Positions 28,996-36,725 of a stretch of DNA of 64,000 nt are shown here, one piece after another; position 1 is the first letter of the stretch; every line of letters starts with the position of its first letter. Source of the stretch: Chryseobacterium luquanense (lineage in GTDB: Bacteria > Bacteroidota > Bacteroidia > Flavobacteriales > Weeksellaceae). The notes under the pieces were generated by a model. It made no database searches. It was not told the DNA's origin and was given only the letters and a program-made list of their open reading frames with translations. Location of the stretch: contig NZ_JAOVZV010000001.1 in assembly GCF_026460945.1 (NCBI RefSeq), positions 707,753 through 771,752 of the forward strand, written 5' to 3'. The position numbers were made by a program, and so were the translations under genes.

Positions 28996-29262
28996 TTAAT
29001 GGATGAGCTGTAGTTTTGTTTTTACTTTCTTTAATGGTATATCATTAATCCGAATCAAAACCCTGCAATCCTGCTTATTGATTTGCAAGGTATAGAAAGG
29101 AGTAGGCTTCGGAAATTTAATTTCGTTGGTTATTTGGTCGTAATAGTCATTCATTTCTTTTGCGTTTTCTTTTGGTGATTGGGCACAGCTATGAAAGAAA
29201 AATATTAAACAAACGAAAAAAACATTTTTTTCAAAAATCATTTTAGAAAATTTTAAACTCAT
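28996..29262 (-). pseudogene. Truncated third copy of the lipoprotein (immunity) gene
   Basis: The first 75 or so residues match the neighbouring complete lipoprotein gene almost exactly: signal peptide, lipobox FFHSCAQ, PKENAKEMNDYYDQ, NKQDCRVLIRINDIPL. After about 29028 the sequence departs from the family and stops 11 residues later (KKVKTKLQLIH). The start overlaps the end of the upstream copy by 20 bases, just as that copy overlaps the one before it. It is the broken end of a tandem array, next to a transposase remnant. Confidence 0.85.
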
Positions 29263-30193
29263 TACTTCCTTCTGGTATATAGAGTATTACAAATCTATAG
29301 GAAGAACTTTTTTCAGTATAACCTTCTTCCATATAATTTATTTCAAGTAAAGAAGATTTATCGTTTTTATTTCGTAAAGTAACCAAACGATTATTACAGT
29401 AAAAATTGATCTCGTAATTTTCAATGGGATCCATTTCCCTATCCTTTAAACTAAAATCATACATTTCACTAGTAGGACCAGTAGCCATATTTTCCTTTTT
29501 TGTGAAATAATTATAATTCCAATTTTTCAACAGCGATTTTTTGCTTTCTTTAATAAATTCTACCGGTTTTTTGAAAATATCGTAACTCAATTGTTTGTAT
29601 TTATCTACCACCTTTTTTTCTATATCGGGTACTTTAGACAGGTCTTTGGCTGTAGCGATATCTTTACTGAAATCCCAAGGAACATCTGCCCGAAAACTGC
29701 CTTTAATAATATATTTAGGTAATTTCTGATCGCCTAATGCTTCAGGTAAATCAAATTCCTGTTTCATTTCGTATTGCTGCATGGAAATATCTCTTCCTGC
29801 TGCATAAATCAGTTTAATATTAACATGGGCTTTATCGCTTATAGTTTGCTGGTTGCTTTTAGGATATACCTCAATAGTAACTATTTGCTCTCCAGATTTT
29901 GCAAGAATATCATTAATGGGAAGAAGCTGGCTTTCAGCTTCATCTTCAAAAAAAGTATACGCTAATGGTATATCATTGATCCGAATTAAAACTCTGCAAT
30001 CCTGCTTATTGATTTGCAGGGTATAGAAAGGTGTCGGCTTCGGAAATTTAATTTCGTTGGTTATTTGGTCGTAATATTCGTTCATTTCTTTCGCGTTTTC
30101 TTTTGGTGATTGGGCACAGCTATGAAAGAAAAATATACAAAAAACTAATAAAACATTTTTTTCAAAAATCATTTTAGAAAATTTTAAACTCAT
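29243..30193 (-). CDS. Lipoprotein, probable T6SS immunity protein (copy 2)
   Basis: 316 aa. Signal peptide with lipobox (FFHSCAQ), no acidic +2/+3 export signal, so likely faces the periplasm. The mature part has no recognised domain; it is mixed alpha/beta with NDIPLAYTFFEDEAESQ, YAAGRDISMQQYEMKQEFDLP and WNYNYFTKKENMATGP. Nearly identical over most of its length to copy 1 just upstream; differences are bunched in the signal peptide, a short block near residue 95 and the C-terminus. Start overlaps copy 1 by 20 bases. A small secreted-lipoprotein family right behind a PAAR-linked putative effector is best read as immunity, by context. Confidence 0.78.
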   Translation of the reverse strand: MSLKFSKMIFEKNVLLVFCIFFFHSCAQSPKENAKEMNEYYDQITNEIKFPKPTPFYTLQINKQDCRVLIRINDIPLAYTFFEDEAESQLLPINDILAKSGEQIVTIEVYPKSNQQTISDKAHVNIKLIYAAGRDISMQQYEMKQEFDLPEALGDQKLPKYIIKGSFRADVPWDFSKDIATAKDLSKVPDIEKKVVDKYKQLSYDIFKKPVEFIKESKKSLLKNWNYNYFTKKENMATGPTSEMYDFSLKDREMDPIENYEINFYCNNRLVTLRNKNDKSSLLEINYMEEGYTEKSSSYRFVILYIPEGSNEFKIF

Positions 30194-31121
30194 TACTTCC
30201 CTCCGGTATATAGAGTATTATAAATCTACCCGAAGAGCTTTTTTCAGTATAGCCTTCTTCCATATAATTAATTCGAATAATAGAAGATTTATCGTTTTTG
30301 TTTCGTAAAGTAACCAAACGATTATTACAGTAAAAATTGATCTCGTAATTTTCAATGGGATCCATTTCCCTATCCTTTAAACTAAAATCATACATTTCAC
30401 TAGTAGGACCAGTAGCCATATTTTCCTTTTTTGTGAAATAATTATAATTCCAATTTTTCAACAGCGAATTTTTGCTTTCTTTAATAAATTCTACCGGTTT
30501 TTTGAAAATATCGTAACTCAATTGTTTGTATTTATCTAACACCTTTTTTTCTATATCGGGTACTTTAGACAGGTCTTTGGCTGTAGCGATATCTTTACTG
30601 AAATCCCATGGAACATCTGCCCGAAAACTGCCTTTAATAATATATTTAGGTAATTTCTGATCGCCTAATGCTTCAGGTAAATCAAATTCCTGTTTCATTT
30701 CGTATTGCTGCATGGAAATATCTCTTCCTGCTGCATAAATCAGTTTAATATTAACATGGGCTTTATCGCTTATAGTTTGCTGGTTGCTTTTAGGATATAC
30801 TTCAATAGTAACCTCTTGTTCACCGGATTCAGGAATTCTTGTATTAATAGGTAAAAGCTGGCTTTCAGCTTCATCTTCGAAAAATGTATACGCTAATGGT
30901 ATATCATTGATCCGAATTAAAACTCTGCAATCCTGCTTATTGATTTGCAGGGTATAAAAAGGAGTAGGCTTCGGAAAATTAATTTCGTTGGTTATTTGCT
31001 TATAATAGTCATTCATTTCTTTTGCATTTTCTTTTGGTGATTGGGCACAGCCATTAGTTATGCCTAAAATTAAAATTAGGGTTAGTAAAAGTTTATACAT
31101 TCTGTTTTTATTTGAATTCAT
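30174..31121 (-). CDS. Lipoprotein, probable T6SS immunity protein (copy 1)
   Basis: 315 aa from ATG 31121, which overlaps the end of the effector gene by 14 bases; ATG 31100 (MYKLLL...) is an alternative and 31145 is less likely. The signal peptide (LLLTLILILGITNGC) differs from copies 2 and 3, while the mature part is nearly identical to copy 2. Translational overlap with the effector gene supports a cognate pair. Periplasmic lipoprotein immunity would imply an effector acting in the periplasm or on the envelope. No function is known to me for this family. Confidence 0.78.
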   Translation of the reverse strand: MNSNKNRMYKLLLTLILILGITNGCAQSPKENAKEMNDYYKQITNEINFPKPTPFYTLQINKQDCRVLIRINDIPLAYTFFEDEAESQLLPINTRIPESGEQEVTIEVYPKSNQQTISDKAHVNIKLIYAAGRDISMQQYEMKQEFDLPEALGDQKLPKYIIKGSFRADVPWDFSKDIATAKDLSKVPDIEKKVLDKYKQLSYDIFKKPVEFIKESKNSLLKNWNYNYFTKKENMATGPTSEMYDFSLKDREMDPIENYEINFYCNNRLVTLRNKNDKSSIIRINYMEEGYTEKSSSGRFIILYIPEGSNEFKIF

Positions 31122-33990
31122 GTGAGAATTTTTTAAAATCATCAATACGGTCTATCAACGGCATTTTTCCCTTTGGAGTTGGTGGTTTACCTTTTCTATC
31201 ACCTTCACCATTAAGTTCCAATTTCCCCACTACTTCTAATGTAACTCCTGTAAAAGAGATAGAGCCTTCAATGGTTGTATATTTGGTATTTTCTTTATAG
31301 CTTGCTTTAAACTCAAGCCCTGCTTCGCCTTTCCCGGAAAGTTCTGCTCCTACACCTGCTACCGTAGAACGATCGCCTACACCATCATTAAAAATAATTT
31401 TTTTAACATAGGCCTCGATTTTTAAACCCAATTCCGCTCCTATTCCTAAGGTCACTTTAGGTTCTAAAGTATTATTGGAAGAATTGGCAAAATCCATACT
31501 GAGCTTTAGATCAACCTGTCCAAAGGCATATGCATTAAACCAAAGTTTGGCACTTACATCTAATGGTGTAAATGCAGTAATAACCAATTCGCTCAGATCC
31601 TTTATTGCATCTATAGCAAGAAGTATCTGCCCAACATAGGGAATGTAATGAGCTGCTGCAATCAAATCTAATCCCCCTTTCCCTTTGAAAAGGGGTCTTA
31701 AAGCAATATCAATACCTCCTATCACCTTTACATCTTTTTCGCTTACCGGAACACCAAAGTGCCAATTGCCTCCGACATGTAATGACGGTAAACTAAAATC
31801 TATGAAGACAGCAGAAACTGCCTTAACACCTACTTTAGCAACCATTGTTTTTGCCATATCACCAGCTCCATTTACTACACTATTTTTATGGGAAATTTTA
31901 TCTAAAGTATTCTTTACAGTACTGAGAGCACCTAAATATTGTGATAATTTTTGCTCAAGTCCTACACTCAAATCTGTTACTTCTCCCTTCAAAGCAGATT
32001 TAACATGTAATTCTACTTTATAATCTATTAAATTAGGATTTTTGCTTTTATAAGCACCAGCTTTCTTTTTGTCAATATCGCTTAGCTGTGGACTAAATCT
32101 CATTTCTCCGGCTTCATAAACGGCAGATTCTGTAGGTACTATAAGCACAAAAACCTCCCACTTTATATCTGGAAAAACTCTTATTTTCGCAAGTTGGTTA
32201 GGATATCTACAAGTTGATACCGGTACAAAATAAATTTGTGCAAACTCTTTGTAAAGGAAAAAATACCTGAATGCCCAAAGTTTATCTGCAGCAGCATCTA
32301 ATAAACTTCTTTTGTCATAGCCCAAATACGAAGCAAGTTGGGTGTCAAAAGTTTTAATATATGTGTAATTAAGCTTATTAATGGTGAAAACCCCTGATTC
32401 ATCTAAACTGTAATTTGTCCCCTCGATCCAATTTTGAACATCAGCAAAATGAACTTCGGATGCTATTACCGGATCGAAATCTTGAGTTGGAGATGTTTGT
32501 GATTCATCGATTTTATATTTGTATTCTCCACCATCTTGATGTTTTCCCTCGTAGTTATTTTCTTTTTTCGGAATTTGAGGACGGGGACCTATTTGTATAG
32601 GCTCCATTCTTTTATGATCAACATAAAGCTCGTCTACTTCTGAAGCATAATTTTTTTGCTCTGGCAAATCAGGTTTTTTTGGTAATAGTGAACTATAAAC
32701 ATGTTTTGTAGGGAATACGTTATGAATATCACCGTGATTTCCTTTCTTTAAAAGAACACTTTGGCATCCAGCTTTATTTTTTAAGCCTTTTGCAATGATT
32801 TTTATTTCTTTATCTGAGACATGGCCTAATATTATATCATAAAAATTTTCAGTTTTATCTCCACCTGATTGCAATTTGTCTTCGTTAAAAATCTCAACAG
32901 GATCTTTTCCTTTTTCAACAATCTCAATGCTTGAATACCCACAAGGATCATATTCTTTTATCGTATAATTAATATCTCCAATGTATTGTATCATATGAGT
33001 GATTTCAGCTTGATTAAGGAGAAAAATCTCATAAATGGACTTTTTTACTAAAAAGAAATTTTGTGTAAGATATGTTATATTATGTTCATCATTTCCCGAA
33101 TTACCCATAATTGAATAATTCTTTTTAGCAATGTTGAATGCGTAGTATTTATTATCTCCTATCTGAAGAATACGAACTTCTAATGAATATTTTTTTGGTT
33201 CTTTCCCATAATGATAGTTCTCTCTCCATTCCTCTTTTATGGTAAAAAAAATTCTAAAATCATTATTGAGGTTGTCTTCACCAGTTAATTTAACATATTT
33301 TGAAAGAGATTCTGTTAAAAAAGGATCTTTTTCTAAAATATTTCCTTCACCATCACATAAATAAAGCTCTATATTATAATCCTTTGGATTTGCATTAGGA
33401 TCAAGTTTACTAATTCCAAAACGATGTAATGAAACTTGCACATATATTTGTGTATCATATTGAGATAAGCCATCACTTATTTCATTATCCTGCAGTGTAA
33501 TTTCTTTTGATGGTGCTTCAAAAAATGCATATCTAAGATATTTATCTACATACGTAATAATGGAAAAATGGAGGCCATCATTAGGAATTTGATTAAAAAC
33601 TTCAACTCTATATGCAGTTCCTAACCATAAGTTAGTTGATTCATTAAAAAAAAATGAAATCGAATTTCCTAATTTATATTGATTCCCAATACCCAAATAA
33701 GGAATACTGGTTTCACCTCTACTATGATTAAAAGTTCCCCACTCATTATATAACTCGCCTTTTTTCTTTTTAAGAGCTGTGTCAAAAAATGAATTCATGA
33801 TATAAGTCCATTTTGCATCGGCAATCAGAGAAGACAAATTGATATTTTTTGTATCAAAATACTTTTTATCTGGTGTAAGATAGAACTCATAATTTTTCCT
33901 TCGTTCAATATAAATGACGTCACCTATTTTTATATCCCTATCATAGATATCATTTATTTTTAAACCACAACTAATAATTCCTTTTTCCAT
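31108..33990 (-). CDS. Large putative T6SS effector, PAAR-linked
   Basis: 960 aa, no signal peptide, not recognised as a known toxin. Residues 1-440 are beta-rich and polar. Residues about 440-500 are a Pro/Lys/Glu-rich linker. Residues 520-690 form another folded region. From about 695 the sequence changes: a Gly/Ala-rich hydrophobic stretch (GGLDLIAAAHYIPYVGQILLAIDAI) and then repeated amphipathic strands (KVTLGIGAELGLKIEAYV, GVGAELSGKGEAGLEFKA, GSISFTGVTLEVVGKLEL). That would suit a membrane-inserting or pore-forming C-terminus. It begins 2 bases after the PAAR-like gene and overlaps a lipoprotein gene, the layout of a T6SS effector with immunity. The toxic activity is inference. Confidence 0.7.
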   Translation of the reverse strand: MEKGIISCGLKINDIYDRDIKIGDVIYIERRKNYEFYLTPDKKYFDTKNINLSSLIADAKWTYIMNSFFDTALKKKKGELYNEWGTFNHSRGETSIPYLGIGNQYKLGNSISFFFNESTNLWLGTAYRVEVFNQIPNDGLHFSIITYVDKYLRYAFFEAPSKEITLQDNEISDGLSQYDTQIYVQVSLHRFGISKLDPNANPKDYNIELYLCDGEGNILEKDPFLTESLSKYVKLTGEDNLNNDFRIFFTIKEEWRENYHYGKEPKKYSLEVRILQIGDNKYYAFNIAKKNYSIMGNSGNDEHNITYLTQNFFLVKKSIYEIFLLNQAEITHMIQYIGDINYTIKEYDPCGYSSIEIVEKGKDPVEIFNEDKLQSGGDKTENFYDIILGHVSDKEIKIIAKGLKNKAGCQSVLLKKGNHGDIHNVFPTKHVYSSLLPKKPDLPEQKNYASEVDELYVDHKRMEPIQIGPRPQIPKKENNYEGKHQDGGEYKYKIDESQTSPTQDFDPVIASEVHFADVQNWIEGTNYSLDESGVFTINKLNYTYIKTFDTQLASYLGYDKRSLLDAAADKLWAFRYFFLYKEFAQIYFVPVSTCRYPNQLAKIRVFPDIKWEVFVLIVPTESAVYEAGEMRFSPQLSDIDKKKAGAYKSKNPNLIDYKVELHVKSALKGEVTDLSVGLEQKLSQYLGALSTVKNTLDKISHKNSVVNGAGDMAKTMVAKVGVKAVSAVFIDFSLPSLHVGGNWHFGVPVSEKDVKVIGGIDIALRPLFKGKGGLDLIAAAHYIPYVGQILLAIDAIKDLSELVITAFTPLDVSAKLWFNAYAFGQVDLKLSMDFANSSNNTLEPKVTLGIGAELGLKIEAYVKKIIFNDGVGDRSTVAGVGAELSGKGEAGLEFKASYKENTKYTTIEGSISFTGVTLEVVGKLELNGEGDRKGKPPTPKGKMPLIDRIDDFKKFSHEFK

Positions 33991-33992
33991 AA

Positions 33993-34469
33993 CTATTTAG
34001 CATTTAAAAATTCATAGGGATCTTTTTTTTCAAAATCTTTCATGTTTACAACAGGCATGATATGAGACAACAAGTCCTCATCAGCATTCTCAAAATTCCG
34101 AGATGTTGGTTGTGCTATTTGTCCGCTCATTAAGATTTCAACACATTGTGGTCCACCCACCGCACAGGTTGCTTTACTGTCCTCCAAAAGAACATATCCT
34201 CCTGGTGGGTCATATTTTTCCTTTTCATAATATCCATCCCACTTAGTAATACTGGGAACACATGGATTATTATTCATTTTCGCACATGATCCAAATGTCT
34301 TCTTCTCGAATGGGAGTCCAATATCTTTGTTCGTTGCAATCAATTTTTTCGATCCTTCCGGATCATTTGCATACCATTTTTTGTGGGTAAGAACTACCAA
34401 TTTATCGGGAGTTGTTCCAAATTTGCATTTGCATAATGCACCATGAACTACTTTTTCTTTTAATGCCAT
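33993..34469 (-). CDS. PAAR-like (DUF4280) spike-tip protein
   Basis: 158 aa. Matches the DUF4280 PAAR-like family: Cys-rich start VVHGALCKCKFGTTPDKLVV, a central FGSCAKMNNNPCVP, and a C-terminal TCAVGGPQCVEILMSGQ. PAAR-like proteins cap the VgrG trimer and carry effectors. Position between VgrG (upstream in the same unit) and the 960-aa protein fits a cargo-specific tip. The six or so Cys residues may bind a metal. Confidence 0.85.
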   Translation of the reverse strand: MALKEKVVHGALCKCKFGTTPDKLVVLTHKKWYANDPEGSKKLIATNKDIGLPFEKKTFGSCAKMNNNPCVPSITKWDGYYEKEKYDPPGGYVLLEDSKATCAVGGPQCVEILMSGQIAQPTSRNFENADEDLLSHIMPVVNMKDFEKKDPYEFLNAK

Positions 34470-34505
34470 GAGAATTGTGTTTTTTTGATTTGATTCAAGA
34501 GTGTG

Positions 34506-35510
34506 TTATCCTCCTAATATGTCATATATAAAATCCATAAAAGTTTTTTTCTTTTTTGGAGGTTTAAATTGACTTTTATTCTCATTACCTGTTACCTCAA
34601 ACATACCTTTTGGTTTACTTGGTTCTATTTTATTATCATCGGTATTTATTTGGTATTGGGTAAATTGTATTTTTTTAACAATTGTTTCCACACCGTTTTT
34701 ATCTTTCGATAAAACCTCAAAATAAGCACGGGTATCCATAGGAAAAAAATAGTAAAAATCTAAATCAAAGTAAACTCTTAGCCTCATCAAATATTTTAAT
34801 GCAGAGTCTGAATTTTCAGGAATGAAATGATCAATGGCATTTACTTCATCAGATATAAAATCTACCAATATAGAATCGTTATCAGTAATTTCAGTACGCA
34901 AGGTCTGGACACCTGTAAATTCAATTGGATGTTGATACGGCAAAATTGCGAGAAACAAATTTGTTTTGAAACTAAGATTTTCAGGATATGATAAATGTTT
35001 GGGGTGGAACAACAGATTCCAAAACATATCATATTGCATAGATTTTTCAAAATATATCTTGTTAGAAATTTTCTTGTCTACAGAAGTAATAAATGATTCT
35101 ATGGCATTGCCAGAATATTTGTTTTTTATTGCAGATTTATTTCTTTCCCATCTATTTAAAATTTGATTATGATTGGTAATTCCCTTATAGGGTATTCCTG
35201 ATTTATTAATATGAGTTTGAGCAGGATAAATTGTTTTGCTTATCAAACTGCTTATGGTTTCACTTACTGAATCAGGTTCGTGCCGATTAAAAAAAATATT
35301 TTCTTTCTGAACGTCGACAAGCCATCCCTCAGAATGTTTGTTAATGTAAACGGTACTATTGTAATCTACTCTTTTATAGGGTTTATCTTCCATGTGATTA
35401 TAATACTTTACAGATACTCCATACGTTCGTTCGTTCAAACCATTAAGGTCTAAAAATAATGTGTTATTTTTTTGTAGTTTAATCAATTTAGGAGCATCAA
35501 ACTCTTTCAT
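34506..35510 (-). CDS. Unknown protein in the T6SS cargo region, possible effector adaptor
   Basis: 334 aa, soluble, no signal peptide, not recognised. The N-terminal half is beta-rich (LFLDLNGLNERTYGVSVKYY), the middle is helical with aromatic residues (MQYDMFWNLLFHPKHLSYP) and the C-terminus is a Lys/Pro-rich tail (FKPPKKKKTFMDFIYDIL). It lies 36 bases before the PAAR-like gene in the same direction. Adaptor or chaperone proteins often occupy this spot between VgrG and PAAR-effector genes. A second effector or a structural part are alternatives. Confidence 0.6.
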   Translation of the reverse strand: MKEFDAPKLIKLQKNNTLFLDLNGLNERTYGVSVKYYNHMEDKPYKRVDYNSTVYINKHSEGWLVDVQKENIFFNRHEPDSVSETISSLISKTIYPAQTHINKSGIPYKGITNHNQILNRWERNKSAIKNKYSGNAIESFITSVDKKISNKIYFEKSMQYDMFWNLLFHPKHLSYPENLSFKTNLFLAILPYQHPIEFTGVQTLRTEITDNDSILVDFISDEVNAIDHFIPENSDSALKYLMRLRVYFDLDFYYFFPMDTRAYFEVLSKDKNGVETIVKKIQFTQYQINTDDNKIEPSKPKGMFEVTGNENKSQFKPPKKKKTFMDFIYDILGG

Positions 35511-35621
35511 ATATTTTAATTATTTAAAAAAATCAACTATATCTATATTTTGAGTTTCAAAGTGTTTTTAAAATCGATAGTAAAAGTTATACTAGATACT
35601 TTCTATATATGATTTTATTAA
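35511..35621. other. Short gap in the cargo unit
   Basis: 111 AT-rich bases with no gene or clear terminator; it may carry an internal promoter for the PAAR-effector part, which I cannot identify. Confidence 0.3.
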
Positions 35622-36725
35622 TCATTTTACAAATTCGCCAACCATTACACGTCCGCCACTTTCCGGAGAATCAAAATGCCAGAAGATACCTTCTGTTACC
35701 AAAAATTCATCCTTATAAAATCCAAAAACATTTTGAAGAATCGTAAAATCTGTTACATGATGTACTTTCCAGGTTTTGCCATAGTCATAAGAATAATGGA
35801 TCTCTGGTTTTGCTCCTAGTTTACGGTAATCACAGACAAAGTTTTTGTAACGGTAAAAATATTTGTTTTCTGGAGTCTTTGTATACAAAGGATTTTCGTT
35901 GATGTCATAAATATCATATTGAAATTTATCGCCGTCATCAAATATTTTATTTTGTAAAGTCAATTGATTATCTATATAGAAAAAATAATCATACTTATTT
36001 TTAAGCTTATTGAGTAGTTTGTCCTCTTGTGTGATTGCATTGTACTCTCGGATTTCATTGTCTTTTTTGTAAACTATTCTGCCATTGCCTGTGTAAAAAA
36101 AATAATCTCCAATTTTATTGGTAGGTATTTTATATTCTTCTTTTCGATTGAGAAGATTAACGATCGTAAACGTACCGTAGTTTTCGAGCACAATATATTT
36201 CCCATCAAAATCACTATAATAATAGTCAGAAAGATTTGCTGGTCTTACATATTCATCTACTTTTTGTAGCTCAAAAGTCTTATTATTCAATAATAGTATT
36301 TTATAGTGTTTGACAGCTACACTATCCATTGTATATGCTTTTATCAGGGTATAATCACCTTTAGACTCCATATAATCCATATCTTTTTCTCCTATTATTA
36401 TTTCCTGATAATTTTTCCCTCTGTCCTTGCTGGCAAATAAGACTGCAATATCTCCTGTTTTTGTGGGGTCGAAAGAATTTTCATCTTTTGATCCTCCTAG
36501 TATAATTGTATTCTCATAGGGAATCTCTATTTTGGTTAAGCGAATTGCACTACCGGGATTAAAAGATCCTCCATTCACTTTTACCTTATATAAATCAAAA
36601 AAATCATATTTTGCTGTCCATTTCATATTACTGTCTTTTCGTTGTTGTGAGCAGGCAGAGAGGGATGTTATAATGCATAATGCGCCTATTAAGAGTCTGC
36701 TTATTTTGTATCGTAGATTAGTCAT
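35622..36725 (-). CDS. Lipoprotein with Asp-box motifs, probable immunity to the 501-aa protein
   Basis: 367 aa. Signal peptide and lipobox (TSLSAC, Cys25). Two Asp-box/BNR-like motifs are visible, SKDRGKNY (about residue 95) and SYDYGKTW (about 315), and the sequence between is beta-strand rich, so a beta-propeller is likely. Not a sialidase: no catalytic Arg/Tyr pattern was seen. It overlaps the end of the 501-aa gene by 8 bases, which ties their translation together. By context, a periplasmic immunity protein for that product. Confidence 0.72.
   Translation of the reverse strand: MTNLRYKISRLLIGALCIITSLSACSQQRKDSNMKWTAKYDFFDLYKVKVNGGSFNPGSAIRLTKIEIPYENTIILGGSKDENSFDPTKTGDIAVLFASKDRGKNYQEIIIGEKDMDYMESKGDYTLIKAYTMDSVAVKHYKILLLNNKTFELQKVDEYVRPANLSDYYYSDFDGKYIVLENYGTFTIVNLLNRKEEYKIPTNKIGDYFFYTGNGRIVYKKDNEIREYNAITQEDKLLNKLKNKYDYFFYIDNQLTLQNKIFDDGDKFQYDIYDINENPLYTKTPENKYFYRYKNFVCDYRKLGAKPEIHYSYDYGKTWKVHHVTDFTILQNVFGFYKDEFLVTEGIFWHFDSPESGGRVMVGEFVK

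Larger units (their letters stand above)
28996..31121 (-). repeat. Tandem array of three lipoprotein gene copies (two intact, one truncated)
   Basis: Copies 2 and 3 start 931 bases apart (30193 and 29262). Copy 1 and copy 2 share long stretches of nearly identical DNA, for example 30301-30795 against 29371-29865 with only a few differences seen, flanked by clearly diverged blocks. Confidence 0.85.

Noticed and set aside
35622..36725. Sialidase call for the Asp-box lipoprotein
   Set aside because: Asp-boxes only mark the propeller fold; no catalytic residues of sialidases were seen, and the context is T6SS immunity.
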